A DNA stretch of 64,000 bases, taken from assembly GCF_964355755.1 (NCBI RefSeq), contig NC_092679.1, forward strand, positions 12,762,932-12,826,931. The letters run 5' to 3'. Positions 37,391 through 48,484 of the stretch are shown one piece after another. The translations under genes and the position numbers were made by a program. Below the pieces are notes generated by a model. It was not told the origin of the DNA. It did no database searches and was given only the letters and a program-made list of their open reading frames with translations. Origin of the DNA: Antedon mediterranea. Its lineage: Eukaryota > Echinodermata > Crinoidea > Comatulida > Antedonidae. Position 1 is the stretch's first letter. Every line of letters begins with the position of its first letter.

Positions 37391-38902
37391 TATTTATTTC
37401 TCTCTGTACAGATTTTGTGTAACAAATATCTCAAAAAGTTTAATGTTAATGATTACCATAATTTCACAATGTCTTTCAAATACGTTAACTTAGTCCTAAT
37501 AAGCTTTTCAGCGTGATCACTCATCCGTGACGTCACGTATACGCCATTTTGTGAAATCACATTATCAATCATATCTCCATAATTCATTATCACATATTAA
37601 TGAAAATCACTACACGTAAACTTGAGGTCAAGATAAAAAATATTAGCAAATAAAAACTCGGGCGTTTCAAGGTCATGCGCGTGAAATCGCGCGTTGAAAT
37701 TTTAAAAAGCTCAAAATTTAGTTTTTATCAATTTAGAGCATGAAATAGGCCATTTGCGTGTTTAAAAAAATTACTGCGCAAAAACACATTTTTGCGCACG
37801 CGATTTTTAAAAAGGGTACAAAATAAAATTTGATGTATACATCATATTCTATTCACAATCCTTAGTACATTCTCCGACTTTGAGTCCATTCCGACTTAAA
37901 ATAACGCTATACGAGCACGTTAAAAATGACAAAATGCGCACATTAATTGTACAAAAGTGCTAAAAATGGTAAAAAAATAAGGCCTTTTTAAAATGAATAT
38001 AACTCTACAGAATGGCAGGTGACCCCCAATTTTTTTAACTTATTATGGAAGCCAATAAGTTGTAGATATAAATATATATACATATTAGACGTACAAAATG
38101 GTATGACGTCATCAAATGGCCACTTGAATTTAAAAATTAGTAATTATTATCTTTTTGTGTGGGTTATCACATTCAATAGAGCGCATCTCCGTTATTTGAG
38201 CCCAATTTTTGCACACATTTTAGTATGTGCTTGCTCAATTAATTATCTTTCTCATAAGTTGTCAACATTTTTATTTTGATGACGTCATCACGCGTAAAAA
38301 CTTGAATAACTTAGGTCGTGTAATTTCAGCTACACCATACATTTGAATATCTTATAGCTCCTCAGAATTAAAGGTGACCTTGAAGATTATAATTTATTAT
38401 GAAAGCTGATGAAATGTAGATATGAATTCATATAAAAATTAAGCCTATCGGATGTTGTGATGTTATCATATGGCCAGTTGAAGTTAAAAAGTAGTTTTTA
38501 AATTTCTTTAGTCGAAGTTATACAAATTTCAAAGAGCGCGCATTGCGCTTCTACGTGTCAAATTCTCTTCCAATCCTTATATTTTTTTGCTCAATTCATT
38601 ATCTTTCGAAATTGTCATCTTCGAGTTTATTTTGATAATTCCATCATACCAAAAAATTTTAACTTGATGTGTGTCCCATAATTTCACCTATGCTACACTG
38701 TATATAGATATACAGTATATACTGTACATTGTATATGGCATATAATAGGCATAACTCAGCAATATAAGCGTATAATAGGATGGCATACATCAACATTTTC
38801 CTATCGTATGTTAACGTACGTACATGTTTAAAAAAAATTAATTTCATTAAAATGATAAAAATGATCACCTATAATTCGTCAAAGTGACGAATTAAATTCT
38901 AG
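37391..38902 (+). mobile_element. Array unit 14 (most diverged, right edge)
   Basis: Same order of modules but strongly diverged. The 3' stem is TAATTCGTC/GACGAATTA with the usual AAAGT loop, followed by CTAGT at 38898-38902. The GCGGATAAC subterminal repeat is not recognisable here. Confidence 0.65.
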
Positions 38903-39340
38903 TTTTCAATTGTTTTTGTTTTAGCTCTATTTAACTCTATTTTTCTAAATGTTCTTAGTTCCATCCCAGCCTTGGTGGGCTGGTTCTCTGTAGACTTGTA
39001 ATTTTGTTTCTTATGTATAATTGCAATTTCCGGGGACCTAGCAGCCCATGGGTGTTAGTCTCGCGCATTTATAATTTCCATACCCCTAGGCAGCAACCAA
39101 CCTACGTCTCTTCTATTAACGATATACTATAATGGCTACCCTAAATCTGATTAAAACGGCTTCAAATTACGCTAGAACGCATAGCTTTCGGGGGCCCTTG
39201 GCGGCCCCCAGCATAGTGATGCTTGCATCACTCGCATAGCCCAACGCCCACCCATCGGGGAATTTAGCCCTGCGTCGGGGAATTCAGCCCCGCGTCGGGG
39301 AATTTAGCCCCACGTCGGAAAGATCTTGGCGCCACCACTG
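38903..39340. repeat. Right flank of array: old repeat and 20-bp tandem repeat
   Basis: 38917-39050 is related to 16431-16671. At 39255-39318 a GC-richer unit GTCGGGGAATTTAGCCCC is repeated about four times. No gene. Confidence 0.5.
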
Positions 39341-41146
39341 CAATCGCCATGTAGAATACTTGTTATCCTGGATTAGATAACCATGTTAGAGTTGTTAAAG
39401 TGGTGAATTCTTAAGAAATATTACGAAGATTTGTCATTTAGAAATGCTGCCGAGTTAGATTAAGTTGTTTGAATTGTAGTTATATGTGTTAAATGGAAAA
39501 ATAATATATGCGATATAAAGTGAATATTAATTGAAAGAATAAAATGTTAAAATAAATAAAAGAAACAAGAATTAATTAATCAATGAATTGTACATAGATA
39601 AAATTAATTAAAAGAAACAAGAAATATTCAATGAATTGTACATACATAAAAATAAAATATAAACAAATAAAAAAAAAAATTAATTAAAAAATGAAAAATC
39701 GAAATATTTATTTAAGTTCATTAAAGAAATATATAAATGAGAAGAAATTGAAACAAAATAAACAATGTATGGTAATAGACAAGGAGGGGGACAATGTTCA
39801 GAAGAATAGTTGTATTGTAATTGTTGCATGAATTCTTTCTTAGATGGTTGAACACCTTTCTGTAAATTAGTTACGAACGTGTATGCACGGCGTAGCACGT
39901 GTTCAGTTCAGTTCTTTTTGTTGTTGCAGGCGAAAATTTATTCGATTATTGCAACAGTTTAACAAACTATTGTTCGCTCTTCAATTGTGAAGATTAAATT
40001 TCGGAGTAAACCTGTCACTATCCGACAGGGTTTACTAAATATATTGCATAAAACAAACAATAGGTGTAATTATTTAATTAATATTTTATATCTTGCCCTT
40101 TTATAATACTAAATTCACAAAAAAAAAGTTTTAATTATTTAAAGGTATGGAAGACAGTATGGTAAAAAAATTGTCTTTGAACATATTGTTCCAATTTTCC
40201 TTAGGATAACAATATTTGTAATATTTTTGTTTTGTTTATGGATTATGAAATTTTCAATTTATGACTTACCTTGTAATACTATGTTTGAACACGAACCTTT
40301 TATGACTTTATCTTGTAATACATTAGTACAATACCTTACACTACCTTACGTACACTACCTTTTTATGATTACTATAAGTTCAAACACGAACCTTTCATTA
40401 CTTAACTTATAAGTTCAAACACAAACATTTTCTAACTTACCATGAAATAAGTTAAAACACAAACCTTTCATAACTTAACTTATAAGTTCAAACATGAACA
40501 TTCTATAAATTATTTTGAAATAATTTTGCACAAAATTTATGTTTAATATTGTACTACATTGCACTATTTTAAAGCATGACCCTTTCACAAATTATCTTGC
40601 ATTACATTAACTGTTATGTAATAGGTGCTGAAAAATGACTTGAAATGTTCAAGTATGACAGGAATAATATTATTTTGTAATCTTTATGTTTGTAATAGAT
40701 AGATATGCTTGTCATTTTGTTATGCATTTAAAAAACATACTACAGATTGACAAAATCTAGAAAAACCTACTCAAATCAGATCTACAAAACATTGCACAGG
40801 TGCCCCAACAGTAAAAAATATCTATGTATTTTGTATTATTTGTATAAAAATCTGGGTCTGCTGCTCCAGACTAATAGGGTTGGGATATTTTTAAAATACT
40901 AACTAAAAATCGACACTACTCGCAAAGAGGCAGAATCGCATATATAATGCACTTTATGCACTAAATGAATTAAATTACCATGTACAAGGTGACAGTTTAT
41001 GTTATTTTGTAATATTACAATGTTTACTCACTTTTCAATTTTTTTTAAGGACTCCATAAAACAAAATTCCTACGTTGTCATTTTAAAATGCCAGAAAACA
41101 AGATTTTGCAAATAAAGCTATTTAATGCTAAAACAACTTTTTAAAG
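39341..41146. other. AT-rich non-coding DNA with a minisatellite
   Basis: No exon 1 for the downstream FReD copy was found here. 40225-40560 holds an irregular tandem repeat of about 33-37 bp (GTTCAAACACAAACCTTTCA type), also present inverted at 48830-49030. Confidence 0.45.
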
Positions 41147-43698
41147 ATTATCCACGAGACTGCACTGACATACTTGAAAGCAACAGTGAAGCAACAAGTG
41201 GTGCTTACATGATCAATATTCATGATGGAGGTGAACCATTCAGAGTTTACTGCGATATGGACACTGATGGAGGTGGATGAACGGTAGGTTTAATCAATAA
41301 GACACATAATATTCATGGATGCATATACATAAACTGGAGCAAGTTGGGTGGTCCTGTAATTAAGAGAATCTAAGTAGATCAGAAAATGAAATAATAAGCA
41401 AAACATTTTCTTTACCTCGAAACATTGCAGTATAGGAATAGTAAATTTTCAATATTCTTGCAATAAATGTACTAAATGTTAGCTTTCTATTACAATTATT
41501 ATTATTTTATGAAGGTTTTTCAGAGACGAGAAGATGGATCTATGAATTTCTATAGAAATTGGGCAGCATACAAGGTAGGGTTTCGGAATTTTAATGGTGA
41601 GCACTGGCTTGGTAATGATAACATTTATCGTCTTAGATCTGATGGTCACTTTGAATTGAGAGTGGGCATGTCAACATTTGAAGGAGGATCAGCATACGCT
41701 CACTATGACAACTTTCGAATAGGTGATGAGAGAAGTAACTACATACTGACATTTGGCACTTACAGTGGCAATGCAGGTAGGGTTTAGCTAATTATTGTCT
41801 AATGTTAAAGATGTATTGTCCCTTTGTCAAATTCCAAAAAAAATAAAAATAAAAAGATTTCGAAAAAAAGTGGGTCATTTTGAAGTATCATAATAGTTAT
41901 TAACTTTCACCAAAAATTAGTCGAAAAAAAAATCATTTAACTGAAATACAGACGTTTTTTGGTTAAAAAAATAACTTTGACTTCCAGTCAAAGTTTTCGA
42001 TCAAAACATATCTTATAATACAATGCGCTAATTTGGCTACTCTGTATGCATAATCATAAAACTTCCTCGCGATCTGTGTGAAAACACCTTCTCAACTGTG
42101 ACGAGTTGTAAACAATCCTAATTAGCATCATGCATAATGTATACTCATGGTTTGAAATCTTTGTTTACTTTCGCTCACGACTATTTTCAGACGAAATGTA
42201 ATCAAATTAATTTAGCTGTTAATTACGTAAAATTGTTGTTTTTGGCTCGAATTTTCGACTTAAAGTGAATAACTTTAATATTACTTTGATATGGCCAATT
42301 AAAATTTTTTCATTCATTTTTTTGTGTTTCAAGGGACAATATTATTTAATGTTCCCACCTAACTCTCATACTTCTTTAATCCACACTTTTCAATTATCTG
42401 ATGATCTTTTATCCTACCGTTTCTAGTTCGTTTCATACTTTTATGTGTTTTTATTAATTTCTTGAGTGTGTAGAAAACTGTCCGTTGTTTCACTCCCGCA
42501 CTGCTTGTCAGAAATGTCTTTCATACGCAACATTTTTCTTTGGCATATAATAAAAATTCAGCGCTTCTGGTTCTTTTTCATACATGTCATCTTCTTTTGT
42601 CAATATTTCAAATAATTGCTACACACCTTCTCTTCGCTGTATGTAGTAAAATCATGGAGTACTCCATAGTAAAATAGCCCTGTCTGCTGATTATTTTCTA
42701 CATTCTACCATTATATATAACTCAAATGCCAAGAGCTTGGCTATATCTGTCATTTCGAAACTAGGGATTGAGTTTACTTAAAAAGCCACAATTTATATAT
42801 AATTTTTATATATAAAAAACCTTTTGTAAAGTAATGGTTTTTGCTTCACTTTGATATTTATTTGTTATAATTCAATGTAAACTAATATTTAATTAATTGA
42901 TATTTGTATACCCATTTGTACTGTCTTAGTAGTTAACAATTGTACTGTCAACACAGCCTTGTATAGTAACACCAAATAATAGTGAAACAAACTATTGTGT
43001 TTAAAGAAAGTTATAATAATAATAATAAAAATAAAATAATAATAATAATACCACCAACTTACTATTTATTACTATTTAACATCTATATTCAGTTTACTAA
43101 CAAATTGACTTGATTTCTTTAATATTTCATATAACGACACTTTATCTTCCACACGATTTATATACTATATATATATAACATGTTTTTATTCTTCATAAGG
43201 TAGAGTTACTTTAATTTTATTATTGAGGATATTACGTTATATGAGTGCCATGCACTCCTAAAATGCATGTTTTATGCAGGAGATCCGATCAATAGTCACC
43301 TCTCTAGCTCTAAGGATTGAAATTGCTATACTACATCATCAATAATATTCCTCATTTCAAGTATAGGGCCTATTAATAATTAATTTTCAATGATTGCATA
43401 AAAAAACAAATTTTGTATCAAGGTAATTAAAAAAAATGATTTTATTTTAGGAGACTCATTGGCGGAACATAACAATCAAAAGTTTTCAACATTCGACCAA
43501 GACAATGACTCGTCTTCACGATCATGTGCTGTGGATTTCAAAGGAGCCTGGTGGTATGGTTCCGATCATGATTCAAATCTGAATGGATTGTACTTGGGTG
43601 GTATAAATAGTCAGTCTCACCAAGGTGTGATTTGGGCACATTATAAAGGAGATTACTACTCCTTGAAAACTACTGTGATGAAGATACGTAGAGTTTAA
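41147..43698 (+). pseudogene. FReD copy 2: fibrinogen-related gene without first exon, nonsense in exon 2
   Basis: Exon 2, 41147-41283, encodes DYPRDCTDILESNSEATSG through DMDTDGGG, then TGA (41278-41280) where every related gene has the Trp of GGWT, then ACG and donor GTAGGT. Exon 3, 41515-41776, [20 protein letters not shown] to YSGNAG, is open. Exon 4, 43451-43698, is open with calcium-site [19 protein letters not shown] and KIRRV-stop. Splice sites and phases are kept. In exon 4 the usual Cys after WWY (G-C-H in copies 1 and 3) is Asp (GSDHD), so the second disulfide of the domain could not form. No signal-peptide exon was found in the 1.8 kb upstream. It is more diverged than copies 1 and 3, and most likely a decaying copy. 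Confidence 0.7.
41816..42339. mobile_element. 524-bp TA-flanked TIR element (Tc1/mariner-type MITE) in FReD intron
   Basis: The left end TTGTCCCTTTG and right end CAAGGGACAA are inverted, each flanked by TA. Interior is AT-rich and non-coding. A relative starts at 53650 with the same left end and TTATTCACTTTCGCCGAAAA-like interior words. Confidence 0.6.
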
Positions 43699-44335
43699 TT
43701 CTACTGTTTGAGTATTGACACATGGTATAGAATAAGGTTGAAAGGAATGATATCTCTTTTAATATTATTTTCTTTTATCTAAGTTTAATAACAAATTAGA
43801 AATTGAATATTTAATGAATATATCAATAAACCAAGAAATAAATGTATTCAGACTTGTTAAACTTGTTATAATCTATTGACCTAATTAATTACAGTACTAA
43901 ATTATAATCAAGTGTTATTCTTGGATTTCTGAAATATAAACAAAAGTGCAAAGTATGAAATGTGTTTTATTTCATGGTATGCTTATATGTTGGATGTTTT
44001 TAACAAGCCACAGTAACGAACATTGTGGACGCTACCAATATTTTTTATTCAACTTAAAATTATTCAGAAAATCATGGAGTTATCTATACAGTATTATATA
44101 ATAATAATAGTAGAGTTCAATTTAATATAGCGAAAAATGCAGGGCCTCTAAGAAAATAACAAAAGATAATGATGATAGTGAAAATTAAAAAGGTGGGATT
44201 TGAGAAGCTTTTTTTAATGTGGTGAGGGATTCAGTTTTCCATGATAAGACCCAATTTTAATCTCATGCACAAGTATATAACTTCCGTTTTATCCGAGATA
44301 ATCCTACTGTCAAACGTACAGCTGCTGCAATCCCC
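43699..44335. other. 3' flank of FReD copy 2
   Basis: AT-rich. AATAAA near 43838 could be a polyadenylation signal. Nothing else recognised. Confidence 0.35.
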
Positions 44336-45030
44336 AGGCGCAGATTTAGGCCCCGGCCCCTCTTTGTAATATTTATATATAATACATAGCCTATGTAAAT
44401 ACGTGAACGTGATTGGATGAAACTGCATCAGATGACTACCGCTGCGAGGATCGTAAATCGTATATATACTCGAGTAGGATGATATTGACTGAGTAATTTT
44501 CACGTAATTATCGTGTCCCTGTCATTAAACATATAAAATCCAGAAAATTCTTGTGTACGATGATATTGACTGTGTAATTTTTGCATTTGCCGATAAATAA
44601 ACAAAAGTCATCTACTGGGTCTTGAACTCGCGATGACTTAACTATTTAAACTATGCATACATAGCGCCCTCATTTGTTATTAGTCCTCCCTAGATGTGAT
44701 GAAAGACCGTTTGTGATCGGTTAATACTCACAGTAGTAACCGGTACACGCGTGATTCGGCTCGAAGAAGACGAATTATAATTTATTCGGCCTACCTGATA
44801 ATATTATTATTAATAATGTAGGCTTATTGATGGAAATTCTCCTGTTATTATTTAAACGACCTAGGCTAGTGAATATTTTATTGCCAAGGAATCATTAATT
44901 AGTAATTATCTGTATATTATTCTTCGCAAGGTAAGGTGTCTAGGCAGCTTGTTTACATACAATACAAAAAGGAGGTCTAGCCTAGCTACCCGACCCAGCA
45001 GATATTCTACTTGTTGTTGGCTACGTAATA

Positions 45031-45193
45031 AAACAGATATCGCCTTTTATATTGGTACAATATAAGCTTTAACATCCCCTCGGGATGATATTATGTTCTC
45101 GGGGAATTATATATTTCTTCGAACATAATATTATTCCCTTGGGGATGTCAAATCTTATATTTCACCTCAAACAGGCAATATCTGTATAATATA
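45031..45193. repeat. 163-bp hairpin MITE
   Basis: ACAGATATCGCCT at the left pairs with AGGCAATATCTGT at the right. The inner arms TAACATCCCC...GATATTATGTTC and GAACATAATATTAT...GGGGATGT pair around a loop of about 20 bp. Confidence 0.55.
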
Positions 45194-45269
45194 TTATGCA
45201 CCCATTTACATATGATTTTATCAACGATTTTACAGGAAAAGGGGGTACAAATCAACATTAAAAATCGTT

Positions 45270-45546
45270 AAAATCTTCAATTTTTTGTAAAAGTTGAACC
45301 GAGTTCAACTTCAATGTTACGATCGGTAAAACTGACTGACCAATCAAATAGTTCATACATTACGTCATCATAGTTTGTGGAAAAATTCACGTCCATGTGT
45401 CCCAGCAACGTCGAAAGAACCAAGAAACCATTAACGATCGCGTCAAAAATGTGTAAAAATCTGCGGTCCGACTCGATCATCGTTATCATTTGATTTGAAA
45501 ATTTAACGCAACTAGTCGTAACATTTCGTCGACGGGAAAACAGGCT
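45270..45546 (-). mobile_element. Fragment with an end related to the 6.9-kb TIR element
   Basis: The right edge reads, on the minus strand, AGCCTGTTTTCCCGTCGACG, close to the left end of the element at 1109, and TTA (45547-45549) follows. AGTTGAACCGAGTTCAACTT near 45291-45310 is a palindrome like the AAGTTGACT words of the large element. The opposite end was not found. Confidence 0.45.
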
Positions 45547-45889
45547 TTAGGCTGTTGCCAAAAAAGAAAACAGTTCCGTAGGCCTATATTAAATATGGTC
45601 TATAAAACCCACTATATTCAGATAATTATATGACAAGAATCGACTGGCCAAAACGCCTCAGATGGTATCTCCGTGCGTCTAGAAAAAAGGACCTCTCTAG
45701 GACACCCTTAGACGATTATTTTCCCATATCGGCCCCCTCTTTATCAAAATCCTAGATCCGCCCCTGGTCTTTAGGTAATACAAATTTCTCCATAACCAAC
45801 CCTTTTTAGCCCTGCTTAGCTTTATGACTGAACTGCCAGTGACATTCATGACCATCATTACACCGTAAATTCTGATAAAATTGTGTATC

Positions 45890-46175
45890 TAAATGTATAT
45901 ATAAATTTGCCTAATTTGAAATAGGCGAGCACAATGGAAAAACTGTTGAGAAGATCTCCCCGTTGGATACCTTCCTTATCTATCTCAGATGTACAACAAA
46001 ACGTAGATTTGATAACATTAGTGTTCACTATTACGATATTGTTCCGTATTTCTGTCTTAGGAAGATATAAAGGGTTTTAAAAGATTTTCAACCGTCCGCG
46101 GTAAGTGATTTCTGGGTTGATGTAATCACTTTGCGACTTCCGGGTTTTTTGCTTCCGACCAATTTGACATTGACG
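45890..46175 (+). repeat. Dispersed repeat, inverted copy of 9425-9775
   Basis: Same ordered words as 9425-9775 on the opposite strand. No coding capacity. Confidence 0.5.
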
Positions 46176-46211
46176 GCGACATACACACTTTGCTTTTTCA
46201 TGGGCCACATA

Positions 46212-47054
46212 TGGAACGCCGTTTACGCAACATTTCGATGATATGAATTTTATGACGCGATATGTGAATGAAATGCATCGATATGAATTGAATGGCGTGA
46301 TATATGAATGAAATGTTTTGAATTGAATGCTTTGAATTGAATGTTTTGAATGAAATGTTTTGAATTGAATGTTTTGAATAAAATGTTTTGAATGAAATGT
46401 TTTGAACTGAATGTTTTGAATAAAATGTTTTGAATGAAATGTTTTGAATGAAATTTTTTGAATTAAATGTTTTGAATGAAATGTTTGAATTGAATTGAAA
46501 AGTCAAACTATTGGCGGCGTATGTCATTCCCGCTCGCGATTTTTTTTCAACCTCTTAATAGGCCTAAGCATGGGTACCCTCATCTCCTTTCAACGCTGTC
46601 ATCAATATGAATCCTTTACAGAGACTCCCTAACAGACCTGAAACATTGGAATACATATTTCCGAACCCAGGTCTGTTAGGATTCTCTGTAAAGGCAGCGT
46701 GGAAGAAAGGAGATGAGGGTACCCAGGCTTAGGTCTAAGAGGTTGAGAAAATAATCGCGAGCGATTATGACATAAGCCACCAATAGTTTGACTTTTCAAT
46801 TCAATTCAAACATTTCATTCAAAACATTTCATTCAAAACATTTCATTTAAAACATTTCATTCAAAACATTTCATTCAAAACATTTCATTCAAAACATTTC
46901 ATTCAAAACATTTCATTCAAAATATTCAATTCAAAGCATTCAATTCAAAACATTTCATTCATATATCGCACCATTTAATTCATATCGATGCATTTCATTC
47001 ACATATCGCGTCATAAAATTCATATCATCGAAATGTTGCGTAAACGGCGTTCCA
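46212..47054. mobile_element. 843-bp near-complete palindrome (fold-back element) with 14-bp tandem repeats
   Basis: Starts TGGAACGCCGTTTACGC and ends with its complement, flanked by TA (46210-46211, 47055-47056). Both arms contain tandem TTTTGAATGAAATG units (about 46310-46490 and 46800-46940). Pairing continues to the centre through GGGTACCCTCATCTCCTTTC and the CAGGTCTGTTAGG segments, leaving a loop of a few tens of bases near 46650. It resembles the larger fold-back element at 3798-7678 in TA flanks, TGG start and tandem arms, but the repeat unit differs. Confidence 0.75.
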
Positions 47055-47074
47055 TAGCCACACGTGAAGTTTTT

Positions 47075-47400
47075 AGAATCAGACCACCATGGTTGGGACG
47101 AAGCTAAGACAATTAAAAAAAATAGAGTTGCATATAGGTCTCCGGAAATTGGATTATACTTTGATATATATGAAACGAAATTTTATGTCTACACCATGAT
47201 TGGGGCGGAGCTAAGAAAATGTTGAAAAATAGAGCTGTTAATAGGTCCCCGGAAAATGCACTTATTGTACTTCAAAATATAAAACGAAATTTAAAAGTAT
47301 CCAGGACCAGCTCTCTGGTTAGGGCTGAGCTAAGAACATTTTAAAAACTAGAGCAGGTCTTCATAAATTGCACTTACAGTATACTTAATAACTGGGGCTA
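47075..47400 (-). repeat. About three tandem copies of the 115-120-bp old repeat
   Basis: GAGCTAAGA..., AATAGAGCTG/AATAGAGTTG and ATAGGTCCCCGGAAA words recur with about 115-bp spacing. Inverse orientation to the copies flanking the Helentron-like array. Confidence 0.5.
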
Positions 47401-48179
47401 CCTTAATAAATGTCAGGCTCATGATCAACCATTTGCCTTTTTGGGCCCCCAAGCTGAGACACTTTATCTACCCTCTATAGCTTGTAGGTCGGCAAAAAAT
47501 GCTGGTAAGTGGTACACATGGCATACATCCTCATACCAAGGCTAATCTTTAGATCGAAATTCATGTACCTTTATTTAAGCTTTATGAAACCTTAAGAAAA
47601 TTACAAAAAAAGGACCCCATAGCCTATTGATTCCGTCGTCAAACAAACAATTTTTTGGCCGTTTTACATAATAATATTAATAATGATCATCAGCTAGACA
47701 CCTCCCAGATGATGCTCATGATTCATGTTTGGCTTGTTGTGCCAAATATTTTTGTTTAAATTTTCTCTCACCTCTTCCTACGAGGCATGTTGAGAAGCAA
47801 TGTCGAAAATAGCGCACAAAAAGCTTAAAATGTGCCCTCTGTAGTATCTGAAATGAACTCGATCCTTTACTAGGCCTACCCCTCATGCTGCTACTGAACG
47901 GCCAGCAGATATTTCTATTTATATCCGAAAGGACCACCCAGGATTGACGCGGACAATTGCGGCTTCTGTTGTTTTACATATCGTACACGCGTTTAAAACA
48001 ATATAGTGGTCTTTCGTTATTATGATGCACCAACATCAACTACAATACACTGTTTAAGCAGGGAAGAGTTAACTCTTCCCTGGTTTAAGTATGAAATTCA
48101 TTCTGCACATGCTCAGAAACATGTATACAATACTGACATTTTGTATATATCAACTTGAGACTTGGGATAGGCATACATA
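47401..48179. other. Non-coding DNA before duplication unit B
   Basis: No gene recognised. GAAGAGTTAACTCTTC near 48064-48079 is a perfect short palindrome. Confidence 0.35.
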
Positions 48180-48484
48180 CTGATATACTGAATGATATAT
48201 TCCATTAGATATTATTTGTTTTAATTATTAGTTATTTCCATGTTTTACGGATTGTATTGTTTGTATAATAGATTTGTATTACACAAAGTGCTTACAAATT
48301 CTAATTTGGAATCAACCATCTATGTAGCCCACTTGACTGCTAGGAAACTCCCAGCTGAAAATGATACATGAATAGAGCTGACTGGGGCTACCTTCCATAA
48401 ATTGATTACGGCTTTCTGATATTAAGACAGGACTCCCGGCTTATATATCAGACAGGTAGTTTGGTGACTGTGAAGGTGGAAAAG
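48180..48484 (+). promoter_or_regulatory. Promoter region of FReD copy 3, empty site for the 6.9-kb insertion
   Basis: Contiguous counterpart of 868-1108 plus 8022-8084. TATATAT lies at 48442-48448, 37 bp before the ATG. The single TAA at the point matching 1106-1108/8022-8024 marks the uninterrupted site. Confidence 0.6.

Larger units (their letters stand above)
16672..38902 (+). mobile_element. 22-kb head-to-tail array of 14 Helentron-like non-autonomous units
   Basis: Fourteen units of 1500-1616 bp lie in one orientation. Each ends with stem AACTCGTC, loop AAAGT, stem GACGAGTT, a 6-bp spacer (ACATGT or similar), then CTAGT, which fits the Helitron CTRRT terminus. Complete units begin with a hairpin (RGTTATCCGC...) whose first 10 bases are the inverse of GCGGATAACY just before the 3' stem. 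That is the subterminal inverted repeat pattern of Helentron/HINE/DINE-1 elements, and a (CAT)n or T-run microsatellite follows as in DINE-1. There is no Rep or helicase coding sequence. Short open frames of 60-80 codons recur but show no protein resemblance. Class assignment is inference; periodicity and end structure are directly visible. Confidence 0.75.
44336..45765. mobile_element. Possible hAT-type element or two unrelated hAT ends
   Basis: The left end CAGGCGCAGATTTAGG and the complement of the right end, CAGGGGCGGATCTAGG, resemble the common hAT terminal motif and face each other. No matching 8-bp target duplication is seen, so they may belong to different insertions. 44585-44690 contains, on the minus strand, a box-B-like GAGTTCAAGACCC that could be a tRNA-derived SINE scrap. 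Confidence 0.35.

Noticed and set aside
16672-38902. Ordinary satellite DNA as sole explanation of the array
   Set aside because: Related fragments outside the array, conserved CTAGT-stem-loop ends, paired subterminal repeats and 5' stubs point to mobile-element units. Satellite-like amplification may still have followed.
44585-44690. Functional tRNA gene on the minus strand
   Set aside because: Only a box-B-like segment is present; no box A or cloverleaf could be built.
44336-45765. Single intact hAT element
   Set aside because: The end motifs fit, but no 8-bp target duplication matches, so the pairing is uncertain. Kept only as a low-confidence feature.
46198-46527. Frame with repeated NISFKTFYSKH
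   Set aside because: Translation of the 14-bp repeat in the fold-back arm.
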